From: Crotophaga sulcirostris
Taxonomy: Eukaryota; Chordata; Aves; Cuculiformes; Crotophagidae
Assembly: GCA_013397455.1 (NCBI GenBank)
Contig: VYZB01000274.1
Coordinates: 608,614 to 672,613, forward strand
Length of the DNA: 64,000 nt
Direction: 5' to 3'
Shown here in pieces: positions 37,301-50,460 of this stretch (its first letter is position 1; every line of letters begins with the position of its first letter). The position numbers were made by a program, and so were the translations under genes. Below the pieces are notes generated by a model, which searched no databases, was not told the origin of the DNA, and worked only from the letters and a program-made list of their open reading frames with translations.

Positions 37301-38702
37301 CATCTCTATGATATGCTTCCTTAAAATAACAGAAACAAATCCACCAGAGAGAAGCATTTCCTATAGCCCACTGGTGTTAGATATAAGGTATTTTTTCTCC
37401 AGCAGTGAAGTATAGTGAAAAGGATCATAGACAGCACATTGGTAGAATGCCAGTCTAAGTAGATGCTGAGGAGGGAGCCAGGTTTGAAAGGTGCCTTTTC
37501 TTTCTTTGTTGAGTTCTCCCCTGGCCCCCAGCTCTTTCCCGTGCATAAGAAATATGACACAAAACAGACTCCAGAGAGGCTGTTTGTGAACATTTCCCCT
37601 TTGCTTAGTAGTCTAAAAACTGATGAGCTACTGAAAAAAATGCATGAGAAAAAAAAAATCCACAATGAAGAAACAAAATTGCCATTTAAAAGCATAAATT
37701 TGGCCTATTGATCAATTTTATTACTGAGAACAGGAGGTTAAGATGTTCTGTTTGGATTTGTTTGCTTAAGTGATTTTGATTTATTACTTTCATTTTTAAT
37801 ATTATTTTTCTGCATGGTAAACTTTGTGTGAAGATTTTCACAGATAAAACAGTTGTTAAAGATCCAACACTGTCATTTTTTTATCTTTAGGATTTTTAAT
37901 AAAATATAACTTGCAGAGACTGTGCTAGCATGTGAAAAAATGAATATTTTATAGAAATATGTAAAGAAAATAAACTACCTACTTGAGAATATGGGTAGGT
38001 CAGGCTTTTACTGGCAGGGAGTTGTCAAAAAATACTTGATATTTTTAGGTTCCACAACCTTATCTTCTGTCACGCCTTGTATGGAGTGTATTTTTTTTTC
38101 TAATTTCTCTGTTCTCCTGTTCTCTCCCCCTGCCCCCCTTTTTTTGAAAAATTAATTGATTATGACAATCTTAGTCAGCAGCAGAATTGATGCTGAAGTA
38201 GTTGATATAGCATTAGACCTAACCTGTTATCATTGCATGCTCCTTTCATTCCTTTAGTCTTTCTTTTTTTGTCCATCCTCATCTCTCTGCATATCAGATC
38301 CTGAAGGCTGAATGGGGTGTGGAAATAAGAAAGACACACTTGGCTGGAAGAGGAGATATCCTTATTAGACCAATTTATAAAACTGGTATGCAAAAATGGA
38401 CAACCTTGTGAACAGGCAAGACTTGAAGTGGTTTCAGCATGCCAGATGACAAGATTTTTTTTCCCCCAAATTTAACAATCTATTCCATCGGTAACAGTTA
38501 ATCTAAACAATTATTACATTTTTCTATCAAGCCTGCTTTTCTCTATCTCAGAAAGTGAGCATCAGAGACCTTCACCTTACTTCCTTGTTCCTTAAAATGC
38601 CATCTTTAGTTGTTTTCCTTTCTGCCTAACTCTGTGAACTGAGTTCTTGTGATTAGATCAATGTTCAGCCCTCTCTTTATGTCAAATCCAAATTTTCCAT
38701 TT
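34393..38702. other. Unannotated AT-rich sequence
   Basis: No gene or interspersed repeat is recognised. Paired open frames on both strands at 36344-36855 have no recognisable domain. Other content is short T- and A-runs. Confidence 0.4.
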
Positions 38703-38815
38703 CACAGTATCACAGTGTCACAGTATTACAAGGTTGGAAAGGACCTCTGAGATCATCAAGTCCAACCTATAATCAACACTTACACCAATCCATCATCACT
38801 TACTTTAATGATACA
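38703..38815 (-). mobile_element. CR1 LINE 3' terminus with TACTGTGA tail (antisense)
   Basis: Plus-strand TCACAGTATCACAGTGTCAC, then AGTATTACAAGGTTGG, AAAGGACCTCTGAGATCATC, AAGTCCAACCTATAATC and TCCATCATCAC. It is the reverse complement of the same terminal subfamily seen at 28.5, 30.4 and 52.7 kb, retaining about three 8-mer units. Only ~110 bp are left. Confidence 0.93.
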
Positions 38816-41800
38816 GAACTCAAGTATTTTCTCCTTTCCTTCTCCTATCTCTACAGTTTCAAATGTCCCCACTTAAGTGCTGGAAGATATTTCTTTGGGA
38901 ATGTCTCATGAAACTTGGTATAGATGTCACATTAATATAAGGTTATGTTCTATTCTACAACATAAATAGATTTTGGCATTTGCAACACAGGGAAAAGTTC
39001 CAATTGCGTTGAAAGACAGAAATAGAAAGTGAGCCTGCAATTTTAATGCAGGCAATTAAATTCAGCTACTAGCATTTTGAGATTAATGATAGTGTGAAAC
39101 AATCCCATATTTTGTGCCTTAATCTACTAAAATGAAATCTTAAATTAGACTCATAATATGAACATGTGGAAGCAATTCCCTTCATGTATATTTAAATTCA
39201 ATATTAATATTTAACATTTACATTCAGGACTATACTTTTTGAGTCAAAATATGACAAAGATTGGATAAAATCTTCCACTAGTACAATTCTAGAAGCAATT
39301 ATTCATTTCAGCATAATTAATGTGGATTTAAACCTGAAGCCAAATGGAAAACTTACTGTAGAAGTCTGACTATGCATCAGTTTTAAATTTAGACTTCAAC
39401 ATCCTTGAGGTTCAAATTTTATTCTAATGTGCTATTCACAAAAATGTTTTGCCATTTAAGACTGCAAAAAGAAAAAACCCTAACCAGAAAATGAGTGGAA
39501 TGAAGTAATAATCCATATCACCAGCCAGCAAATTTACACCAGCTGAATCTTAGACTGTTGGTATAATTCGTAATCTGCTTGAGAGAGTACTGTATCCCTC
39601 GTTTGATCTTACATGACATTGAAAATCCTTGCCTCTCTCCAGTTCTGTTTCCAGAAAGGTGGTTCATGAGCTAGTCTTCATTTTAACATCCGTCTCTCTG
39701 CTCTTCTTTACTTTCTGCTTTCCCTCAGGAGGCAGGACTGGGACACGTTGTCCTGTGGTAGCAGTGGAGACCTCAATAATTTCTCCTCTTCTCTGTTCCT
39801 TTCCATCTTATTCTGAGCATCTCAATTTAAAACAATGGATTATCATCCCCTACAGGTGGGCAGCACAGTAACAAGTGATCCTTAGTCATCACAGGTGATT
39901 TTTTTCCACTACTGTCACCAAGCAGATACATCTGCATGTAGTTTTGTTGTTGATTTTTTGTTGTTGCTTAAATTCACAGATGACTATTGTGAATTTGTCC
40001 TTGATAGGACTATTTGAAACTCTGCTTTGAAACTGAAATGGATGTTCTGAGAGGCAACCATGTATTGTAAAAAGGTGGAGCAGTCAGATTGCGTGAATCT
40101 GGGATCTTAGCTGACAAAGCTTGTGCAGTTGCTGAGTCATGTGTTAAGTCATGTTAAAACCAGAATTTCAGAAGGGTTCTTGAAGAGGTAGCTCTCTCCA
40201 AACTTTCGTAAATAAAAAAATCAATTTTCAGAAGTCCTTTTCTTCACTGCTATTCACAATCATTAAAATGGTAGAAACTAGTTTTAGTACAAAGTAGAGA
40301 ACTGACTGCCCTTGCTTTTTCTTTCTCCTTATGTCAGTTGAACTGTATCACTGTGGAAGTCACATGATTTTAGTTTATGCACATTTTGTTTTCAAAGTTT
40401 ACAGTAATCTCCAAAAGATACAAATCCTTAGGACTGCTAAAGAAAAATATCCTATCAACAGCATGGCTTGCTCCTAATGTACGAATGCTTTCTTTTTGAC
40501 TTAAACTAGCAACACATGAACGAAAACAATCTTTTTTTTTTCTTCTTGTATTTTTACCAAAGCTTTAGATTGTTTAGTGTGCTCAAGAGATTACATGTTT
40601 TTCCTTAATAATGAGTAACTAGAAATAGGGGAAATACAGAATGCATTAAAGAGCATATCTTTTACATAAACACTTGATTTTTTCAAGTATTTAGCCAACA
40701 CTGGAAACAACTTGGATTTCCAGGGTAATGCAGAATGACTAGATGACTTACAGACTATTCATGATAGGTAAGGAAGCACTGGAAACAGGAAGACACTTTA
40801 AGAATGTTATAAAAATGGTGTTCTTAATCATCCAATAACTGTATAGAATTTATCAAATCTTTATATTCTCTGTACAGGCCATATAGTGATATAGTGTAAA
40901 TCCCCATCACATATTTACGAGCAAAGATAAAATTCTATGAGGAGTCGTACTCAAAAAATTGGACTAAACTTTCCCAGATAAAAGAATATCTCTGCAAGTT
41001 GTAGTTTTGCTATGCCTTTTGCTCAGAGATCTGACCATTTTTAGAGAAGCAGAGCACCAAAGAACAAGTGTAAGTTGTCACCTACGACGACAATAAAACC
41101 ACGCAGATGTTTTCTCCTCTGTTTGTTACAAAGTCTGTCAGAGATTTTCATAGCACGGCATTGAGAAGGCAACACGATTTTGTACTTTTCATCTTCATAA
41201 TACAGTTTTCCTGAGGACTTACCTGGACAGACACTGAAAATCTTAAAGAAAACAAAATGAAAAGACCCGCTATAGCAAGTGTTAGTCTCTCTCTTTGCAA
41301 TGTCCATTATTTTTATTTTCTTTTTTTGTTAAGAGAAAAAATCTCATGGAGGCATATTTGAACCTCAGAGTTATCAATTCAACTGGGAGGAAATTATTAA
41401 AAACTATAAGTAACTTATGTTGATTTACAACACATATCAGAAATACAGTAGTTACTTAGGCAGTTGGTCTAAGGGAAATAAAAAAGTTTGGTCATAAAAT
41501 GCAGAACAAAATTCTGTAGTTCTTTTGTAACGAAGTATAAAGTTGAAGATATCAATGGAATCAAAAGCAGAACAGATTAAATCAAGGGAGATAAACCATT
41601 AGATGTCTATTAAATATTATTGTGTAGAATATGAGTTCTGACTTACAGGAACTTAAACCCAACATTTGCTGGAAGACAGAATTTTCTTCAGGGAATGGAT
41701 ACCTAAAAATTAAATTCTATGTGTTTGTATATACATATATGATTTCATGGCCAAACCTAGAAAAAATTAATTATGAATTAAAACCATCAAAATAAAATAT

Positions 41801-42648
41801 CTCTATTTTTTTGGCAAATACTGCATCTAAGCAATCTCAAAAGCTTCCTGAACTTTCAGTTCTGTGGGAAGTGTGAAATCACAGTTAAGTTCCAGAGAAT
41901 GTTAGGATTTGAGTTGGAGTCCTTTGAAATCTGAGTGGATCTAAGTCCCTTAGGCTTCAGAACAGATAAAAAGTTTACCTAAAGACCTAAATTATCTGGG
42001 TTTTTATTGGCATCTGTAAAATAGCTACAAAAATATATTCTTGTCTTACCTGTTTGGATTGTAAAGAGCTCAGGAGCAAGATCTCTGTTCGGGTGTGGTT
42101 TAGCAGCACTTAGAACATTTGATTATTCTATCACTCCCCAAGCTCCAAAGAGCTACAGATGCAACGTAAATCATTTATATTCCCTTTAACAACTGGTACA
42201 TGTCCTTGTATTTTTCATTCCATTTCAGTAACATTTCCAGGAAGTCTTAAATCTTTGAAAAGTACACATTGTATTTTTGTACAGAAAAAAATGCTTGTTT
42301 GTACAAATAAAATTATTGCCTGGAGATATATTACTTTCTACTGAAACTCTGTCAAGTACTAGGCTTAACATCCTGATAGCATCAGTAATATTCAAACTGA
42401 AAAATATCCACTAGCAAGCCACCTTCCTAAAAATGATGTTTCCAACTCACTGGCTGTGAGATACGGATAGAAATAATGAATGTACATCACTGAATAGCAG
42501 TCTTTTGAAAATGCTGAAACTCCCAGTGCTTAAATCAGACTTGGATATAGATTAGTGTTCTAGAATCAAATCTGTGTCTATTTTAAAGCCATACTATGAA
42601 GGGATTCCTGCTTCCAAAAGCCTTAACAGGATATTCCTATTCCAAAAT
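38816..42648. other. Unannotated AT-rich sequence
   Basis: No gene or interspersed repeat is recognised. TGCTGAGTCA at 40130-40139 is a good MAF/NRF2-type half element. A minus-strand frame at 41041-41307 is interrupted by GTAAGT-like signals but has no known domain. Confidence 0.4.
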
Positions 42649-42692
42649 GGGGCAGGGCAGGGCAGGGTTGGGGAAGGGGGGGCAGGGGAGGA
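42649..42692 (+). repeat. G-rich tract with G-quadruplex potential
   Basis: Seven runs of three or more G (42649-52, 42655-57, 42660-62, 42665-67, 42670-73, 42676-82, 42685-88) are separated only by two-base CA, TT or AA loops. This comfortably meets the G3+N1-7 rule for intramolecular G-quadruplexes. It sits in AT-rich surroundings and may be an expanded GGGCA-type simple repeat. Confidence 0.9.
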
Positions 42693-42899
42693 ATCCCAGA
42701 AGATGTGATTGCAAGCTGAAAGAGAGAGCTTGAAAGGCTGAATCGTACAAGTGCAAGTGAAGAAGATTTCATATCATGCTGTCAGGCAAAACAGTCAGAG
42801 TTCTGGGAATTTTACTTAATTTATTGTCAAGTAATGTCAATTCTAAGTTATCAGAAAATTAATGGAAAAAAAGAGGGCATAATGAAACAAATGTAAAAA

Positions 42900-43430
42900 C
42901 AACTTTCCTTCCCCTTCACATGCTCAACATTAAACACCTCCCACACTCAGTCACATTACTCACCTTCAATGTTTGTTATGCTTGGTCATTCCTAACCCCT
43001 TCAGTAAGGTGATAACTCCTTTCTGCATCTCCTTGCCTCTTACATGCTCGCTTCTTTTGCTCCTTGCTTCTTCTGATTCCCTTCTTGTGTGTGGGTTCTC
43101 CATGGGTCTTAGGTTCTCACCAGTTTTTCCCCGTTTTGTGAGGCCTTCACAGGCCAGAGTCCCTCAGGACTGTCCCTGCCTTCGCATAGCTCTTCCTTAG
43201 GGTTGTTGTCCCTCTAACTGCCTAAACCCCAGTGGCTGGCAGGTGGTAGTCCCTCAGGGGTGTACCTGTCTCACGCATGGAGCACTTCCTTCCAAGAGCG
43301 TGTACACAGCCTTGTCGCCTAATCTCCCTTTCACATGTCCCCTCTACTTCCTCCTCCATTTTCTATAAACATAATCACAGATCCTCATGTCTCCTTCAGT
43401 GTTTCCCACCTCCTATGGCTTCCTCTTTTT
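42900..43430. other. Pyrimidine-rich, GC-raised block of unknown origin
   Basis: The plus strand is strongly C/T-rich. It contains two related units, CAGAGTCCCTCAGGACTGTC then CCTGCCTTCGCATAGC (about 43155-43190) and GTAGTCCCTCAGGGGTGTAC then CTGTCTCACGCATGG (about 43247-43280), suggesting an internal duplication of ~90 bp period. Some wording resembles avian LTR-type sequence, but I cannot assign it. No domain is visible in the 75-codon frame at 42973-43200. Confidence 0.35.
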
Positions 43431-44400
43431 TTTAAATAGATGAGAGCATTGGTTCTTCTCTGAGTGGGTGAAGTTTTGGCAGGTGATGAGCTGTTTTAGT
43501 CTATTTCTGAGCCAGCCAGAATCAGCCACGTTTGCCCTCCTCCCACAGAGGGCATTCCTATACCTCCCTACTACTGAAACCCTACAATTTGTGCCCAGTA
43601 TAGGGGCACCTGTCACCTGTGCTTCTCAGACTTTGTGACTGATGTTTTAATGTATATAGTTAAGTGTAGATAGAGTAAGATTTTCAAAGCAAAACAGAAA
43701 GTACACACATTTTGTGTGTATATTTCCAAAGAACTAGGTGAATGACCCACTGCACTTTTCTGAAGTTAGCTTGAGAACCAACCCAAAGGTTGAATTAGAC
43801 CTTCAGGAAAGAGTTATAAATGTAGCATCCACTGGGTGGAAAAACTGAGCTGCACAGGATCGACAAGATTTAAGCAGTCTGGAGAAGAGATTGCCAAGAA
43901 AAATCTTACCTATTTTCTTCAGGAAAGATTCAGTGTTTTTCTGGCTTTCAGCAGAGAAAGAAAAATTATGTGGGACTTCTGCATTCATGAAGGTTTTAAG
44001 GTGTAAATTGGTTCCAATGGGTAAGCTATAAAAAGCTATGTTAATAAAACTCTGTGCCTGAGCTTTTATGTCCCTTCTTTCAGAAGGCCTTACTAACTTG
44101 AGCTGGGTAGTGTGAGAAATATCATGTCTTCTTCAATGCTTGCTTATGTCCACCTTGCAGCACTAACAGAGATCTTAGATCTTTATACAGTCTTTTTGGA
44201 TTATCTTTTTAGAATGCCTGCCCATTTGAAAGAGGTGGACCAGGTGATATCTACAGACTACTTGTGCTGATGCTAATTAGTCCATTTCCCCCCATAGAAC
44301 TGTATTGATTTTTTTTCTAACTGGAGACATACAGGTCAATAGTAGCATAGTGGTGTGAACTTACTTAAAGACTACAGAATAGGCACAGTATTTGTGAAGT
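43431..44400. other. Unannotated sequence
   Basis: Nothing recognised. Composition returns to the AT-rich background before the next GC-raised block. Confidence 0.4.
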
Positions 44401-47000
44401 CAGTATCAGAAAGTGATAGAAAAATTTCATTTGAAATAGACTCTGGAGGTTGCCATTCCACCCAGCAGCACAGAGCAGGGCCAAAAGGAACAGATTGCTC
44501 AAAGTCCCATATAGTTCCCTATGGACACCCCATCAGGATGGAAATTCCATGACCTCCCTGAGTAATACATCCTTGTAAACCAGAAGTCTTTGACTAGTTT
44601 TGCTGCACCATTTATCAATGTGTGTCCCTGTGTCCTGTTGGTGTATACATCCAGGGAAAGCTCACTCCCTCCTCTGTCTCCCTTTCCTCCACATATCCAG
44701 GCATCTTGTCAGCCCAGATATCAATGTGGTTAATGTGCCACATTTTGGTCATGATGTTCATTTCCTGCTCTCTGTTCCTACATCTCTTACGGTCTTCCAA
44801 CAACTGGTGTCCAGGAAGATTTACTCCATTACATCTCCAGGACTGAAGGTAAAGCTGACCCTCTGTCAGATATCTTGTCCTCCATCTGTACAGAAGAAAG
44901 ACACTGAGTCTGGTAGTAATTTCCCAGTCCACAGGAACCTCTTCCAGCTGCTAGGACTTTGCCAATCTATTAGAGAAGGGTACTGAGATGTCATAGGTCA
45001 ACTTGGGTGTGTCTCCCATTATTGCTATTGACATGGAGAGGTCCAGTCTGCCATGGTGCTCTCCAAGTTTGAGCTTTCTCTCCACAGATTGATATTTCAC
45101 TCTCTCAGCTCTGTCATTGAACTTTGGACCCTGACAGACTTAAGAGCAGCTCTCATGGCTCCAAAATGAGATTCAGGCACAAGCAATAAATTAACCTTTC
45201 CCATGGCCTATGTCACAATGTCCTTGCCCCAGAAAACAGCAGTGTAATATTTTCCAAAGCCTTCCTTCAGCTGCTAGTAGGCTGTAGGACAGCCTGTCTG
45301 TCACTTTTACCTTCACTTGCCAGTCACAATTTCTGCTGAGCTCAGGTTTTCTGAGCTCTGTGTTTGTGTGCTGATTGGGAAAACAGCCCTCCCTTTCTAC
45401 CAAGCATCCAGTGCATCCACCCTCATTTTGGCTACTGACTAACTCTGATTCTAGAGCATTAACGCTGATTGCTGCTGGCCTGTAATGATGCTTCTTTAAT
45501 TGCATGCTCATAAGAAGAACCCTCACTGATGTATGGAGGAGATTACCTCTGAAGGGCAAGCATCACTTCTCAGCTCCTTTGACCTTTAGGCAGTCTTCCT
45601 TGGAATCCTGCACAGACGCCTCCTCGGGTGAAACAGTTTTTCCTGACGTCCAGGGCAGCCATTGTAGTCTTGGTCATGCTATCTTCTCCCAGGATTATGA
45701 TCACACAATAAAGGCTGCCTTCACCTTTGCTACAGAAAAGAGATCCCTGTTGAGCAGTCAACAAGAACCTAGCTTTCCCTGGTGTCCAAACACTGCCTTC
45801 AGCACCCTCTAGAAATCTGCTAGATTGGTGGAGCCACATGTAAGCTGGCCTTCCAGCTGCCCTCAGAGTCTAGGACCTGCCATCACCAGGTTTGCTTTCA
45901 TTCTTGAAAGAAAGCTTTGTTGTTGTTAACTGCTTCAGTAGGAGGTCTGTAGCAGATGCTTTTCAACCTAGGTATTCTGAACTCTCCCCTGAGCTACAAC
46001 CATTAACTACCACCTGGATCACCACCAAGGCAAAAGCTCTGTGACATGAAGCCACTGCTGGGGAGAGCACAGCATCTCATCTTTGCCCTCTCACCTGCTG
46101 TTGCTGCAAAGCCTGCCTTCGTCTGCTGCAGTATGTCACTACTGTGAGCCAGATCATCCACGCACCTCTGCTCCCAGGGAGGCTCAGGGTCTGCCCCTCT
46201 GCCCTTGCTTGCCACGTCTCACCTCCTCAGAAGACTGACTGTTCAGCCAGCTTTTCAGTTTGTTTTCCCCCCTCCCTTTCCAGTACCAGCAGCCACAGAG
46301 CAGCCTTTTCATGGGGTGCCAGAATGCTTGGTGTGGGCAGGGTGTGTTCCATGGGGACCTCTGCCGCCACCCTGGCACAGAGGCTGCCACTGGGGCCAAA
46401 AGTTCAAGTTCTACAACGCCTGATGAAGTCTGTCTCCGTTGTCCTCGATTTGACCACCCAGTGTGCAGTAAACCTCACAAGACTGCAACTGGTTTTGTCA
46501 GATGGTTACTTCTGACCTGTGCAAGAGTGAGTGCCTGACATTACCCCAGCCAAGTTTGTTTCTCCTCACCTGTTCTCAGGACACTCCACCAGTTCCACGA
46601 ATACAGATCTATGGGCAAAGCAGAAACTTTCGTTTTGTTGCTCTTTGTCACCAAATTCCACCCCTGGTGTCCTGGGAGTCAGTTGTTCGAATAAGTGCAG
46701 GCTTTTGCTGTGCCTCCTCTTCTGTAGTGTGAGATTCAGACCCTTGCCCATTCAAACACCCAGTTAACTCCCACTCCTCACCCTCATGCAATGCAGTTGG
46801 CTCACTCCTGCCTTGTCTCACTGATGAAAGCACAACCACACAGGCATGTGAGGCTGCTGCTAACTCCAGCCCCAGCCTCAGGGACCATTTTTGGTGGTGG
46901 TTTTGTCCCTTTGTCATTCAGAAGGGGCTGAGGCTTCTGAAATATCAAGGTTGAAACTGGAACCCTCTTCAAACTCCACCCAGGCACAATGCTGCACTAG
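44400..47000. other. GC-raised block of unknown origin, dense in open frames on both strands
   Basis: Over ~2.6 kb the sequence is near 50% GC, with many overlapping open frames of 60-128 codons on both strands. Examples are 44600-44986 plus, 44615-44932 minus, 45191-45559 minus, 45504-45812 plus and 46144-46515 plus. No frame runs through the block, and none shows a domain I can name. Candidate explanations are a decayed ERV in either orientation, an old pseudogene, or a lncRNA with its promoter. The change in composition against both flanks is the main evidence that it is a discrete unit. Confidence 0.35.
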
Positions 47001-48149
47001 CTGCAGAGCCCTTGTGCGTGACACTCTGCACAAAAAATATTAATTTTAATAACATCAAGTGAGTAAATGACTGTGAGATTCATATGACACATGGGACAGC
47101 GCAAAGTACAACTTTTGAGGGAAATAAAAAGTTTTGATGGCATTGTCACGAAGTTCTTTAAAAGGATTTCTTTTTCTTTCTGTGAAGCTCCTTTATTTTT
47201 AATTAGTTTTCCATCTTTCGGATGACTTAATTGTACATACTGTTTGATGTGTTTGATGTTTATGCACTCTTTCCTTCTGTTTTTACTTTCATTGTGATTA
47301 TTCTTCTCTGACAATCTGTATCATCAAAGTACTTCATGCAGCAGTTACGAACTAAAACAAACCATGTATTTTTGAAAGCATCCTCTGTCTTTGAAGCCAC
47401 CCTGCCCTAAGTATTTGTTATACTTCAATTTAACTTTTCCATGTTATCATGTATTTTCTCATCTGTTTTTTAGATCATTTTTTTCTTATCATTCAAAGGA
47501 AGAGGAAAAAAAAATGAAATAGATACAGCACACCACAATTCTCATTTTTCATTGACTGTCAGACACCAACATGTCCTGATCTTTTCAGATGTTGTTGTTA
47601 ATTTCAGTGAATGAAGGAAAAAGTCAGTCATCAGATTGTACTTCATCTACCACAACAGAAGTGAGGACTATGTTCTTTATTTGGTATTGAGTATGCAATG
47701 GTATTTAATTTTCTTAGAGTACTTTGAAAATTATTAACTGAAGTTAATTAGTCATGAAGGTTGTTTGAAAACATCATTGGTTATTCCTTTGTGTTGGCAT
47801 TAGAAATTATTGCGACTGCATTAGGTGTACTCCTAAGGAGTGTTATTTGATCTCATAAATATAGTATTAGGGAGAAGTAAATTTAGTAGATCCAAATGGA
47901 AAAATGTAGACTGACTACCTTCTCCAGATAAAAATATTTTTGGTGAAATCATGCCCTGTTTCAAAATAAGCTCATCAAATTTAAAAACAAAACCAAACAA
48001 ACCCTGTGCTGACATTTTAAATTTATCAAAGACTGATTTGGGGATTTTGGATGAGAGGCAGGTAATTTAAAATGATGTGGAAACTTTACTTCTACTCGAG
48101 TTATAGTTTGTTTGATATTTTTTTTTTTACGAATTACAACTTTTGCAGG

Positions 48150-48255
48150 TAAAGTAGGTAAATATTAGGAATTAATAATATTTATATTATTTTATATTAA
48201 TAGATTCTCATTAATTGTATTAATATTTAATCTTGATATTAATATTAGGATTAAA
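48150..48255. repeat. AT-rich cryptic repeat (TAATATT motifs)
   Basis: About 100 bp composed almost wholly of A and T, with repeated AATATTAGGA, TTAATAATAT and ATTAATATT motifs, partly self-complementary. It probably arose by slippage and has potential for easy DNA unwinding. Confidence 0.7.
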
Positions 48256-50423
48256 GAAAAATGACGTATCTATGAACATTCTTAGAGTTCTTTTTCAGTA
48301 ACAACAAATACTAAGAGTATTGTTGTACCCTATGTTATACATCTGTTGTATATTATTCATGACAACCCTGCTCTACAGCTGAATACAGGTGTATACTTAA
48401 GAGCAAGATTCAAGAGAGTGGTTTAAAAAACCTTTTTGCCTCTGTCTTAATTTTTCTGTACCCTGTTATGCTTTCTAACGTCAGATTTATAGTGGTTTAT
48501 AGACATGTCAACTAGTGCAGATACTGCTCTTTTCATTACACACAGGCAAGACTTGTGTTACAACACCTAACAGAGTGGTACCCATTTCTTCCTTTGTACT
48601 TGACGATTATCTCCGTTAAACTGTTACCAACAATCAAGGCTCAGGAGGCAACCTGAGAAACTTTCTCTTAGTAATAGCAAACAAAAGGAAATCAGACTTC
48701 AGTAGACATGGGCCAACAAGCAAATCAGACTTCAGCTTTCTACTTAATGAAGTGGTTAAAGTATTCTTCTGGAAGTTCTTTTCTGATGATCCCGGAGGGT
48801 GTGGAAGCTCCATTTTGAGTTCAGTCTCCTGGCTGTTAGAAGCAGAGCATGCTCTGCAGAAGATACGTGAACCATTTTAGTTGAATGAAGGTGGTCTAAA
48901 GATGTTAGGATCTGACTTACAAGGACTTGCATAATCAAATTACTTGCTATTAACTTGTAAACAAAGCTATGTCAACAAAATGATATTAAGAAATGTAAAC
49001 TCATTGGCCTCCTACAGCATTCCGCACATAGAAATTATCTTAAGCAGTTTGTAAATTCCCAGCCCTTCCCTGCACACAAATCCTTGGTGTAAACTGCCTC
49101 ACTGCCATGGACTTTCATGGTCACTTGGTCTCTTGGGTGATTCTGGCAACCACAGCCCTACCTGTGCTCTTTCCTTGCTGCGCTCCTACCTGTAAGGTTC
49201 CTGCTCTGGCCAGCAGGGTGCAACTTCATCTCCTCCACCCCTGGAGCTGCCTGGCCCTATTATGCCTTTGTGACTGGTGCTACATTTCTTCTCCCCTGAA
49301 AAAATATTTGTTTGCCAGTCACTTTAAAATACAGTTCTTTCATGTTGGAAAAAAACTCCTAACTTTCAAAAGTCTGGATTTTATCTTGTTGCAAATATTG
49401 AACTTTGTGTTCTAGCAAATGTTCTGCTAGAGAGTGGAGACCAGGTGTCTCAGTCCTAAAACAGAATTTGTTTTGCATTCATAGAAAGAACGTATTATAT
49501 ATTTATTCATTTTCTTTCTTCATCCAGAAAAGTCTGGACACCAGAAATTTTCTATTTAAGTATTTATTGCTAGGAATCTATTTAGTCATGAATAGAAAAC
49601 AGATTTATTTTTAGCTTTCCACACCTATTCTCTCAAAAATTCTCTTTCGGTTCAGGTATGTCCTAAGTTTTTGTTTTATCTCAGATTAAATTCTGTAGTT
49701 GTTGAAAAATATGAAATTTTCTGGAGATTGTGTTGATCACTTTCAAGTCCTTGTATCAAGAAAACATGGAATTTCTCACCTATAAAACCACTACACCTTT
49801 TTAACAACTCAAATAATATTTAAACATTGAATTTTAAACTTTTATCATGGTGCGTGCCTACCTCAATCTGAAGATTAAACAACAGCAAATGGCTTTTCCC
49901 TGGTCCTCAAAATTATAAAATTAGTTATCAGTTTCTGAAAGTGCTTTAACTGTTTAGTGGGAGTTGAGTGAAGCCATAAAGCATAAACACAGAGAGACTT
50001 GCAGTTGTAACATGCTGCTCAGGCCACATTTGTGCAAAGGTGCAAACAGCTAGTCAGCAGACAGGGGAACACGACATGCATTGTATCCCAGTCAAGAGGG
50101 GACTATGTGGGGAATGAAATCAAGCCTACATCCTCTGAACACCACCACAGAAAACCTTTCAACGTTCTAGACAGGTGCCTGCTTTGCTGAGGAAAAATTC
50201 CTCTCAGGGATTTACTGATGGGTCTTCCCTCATAGTGGAGAAAGCATAGACAGCGAATGAGCATCAGTATTAATTGGTTGTTGCTAGCAATGTAAAACCA
50301 TTGTTTATCTCTAATGTGAAATAAATAACTGTTTTGGAGAAAGTAATAATGTGAAGTGCTTTCAGATGGCTAGAAAGAATAACAGAATACTAATTAAATC
50401 CATTATGTTTTGGGTCACTAGAA

Positions 50424-50460
50424 AAAAAAATACAGTCTTGGGAAAAAATACAGTTTTGGG
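50424..50460 (+). repeat. Two-unit tandem repeat (~18 bp)
   Basis: AAAAAAATACAGTCTTGGG is followed directly by AAAAAATACAGTTTTGGG. Confidence 0.9.

Noticed and set aside
41041..41307. Minus-strand 88-codon frame with internal splice-like signals
   Set aside because: A GTAAGT lies inside the frame, and neither half resembles a known domain.
44615..44932. Minus-strand frame containing MWHINHIDIW as a retroviral integrase-like motif
   Set aside because: Resemblance to the MWQVDYIGPL-type start of ERVL integrase is too weak, and neighbouring catalytic motifs are absent.
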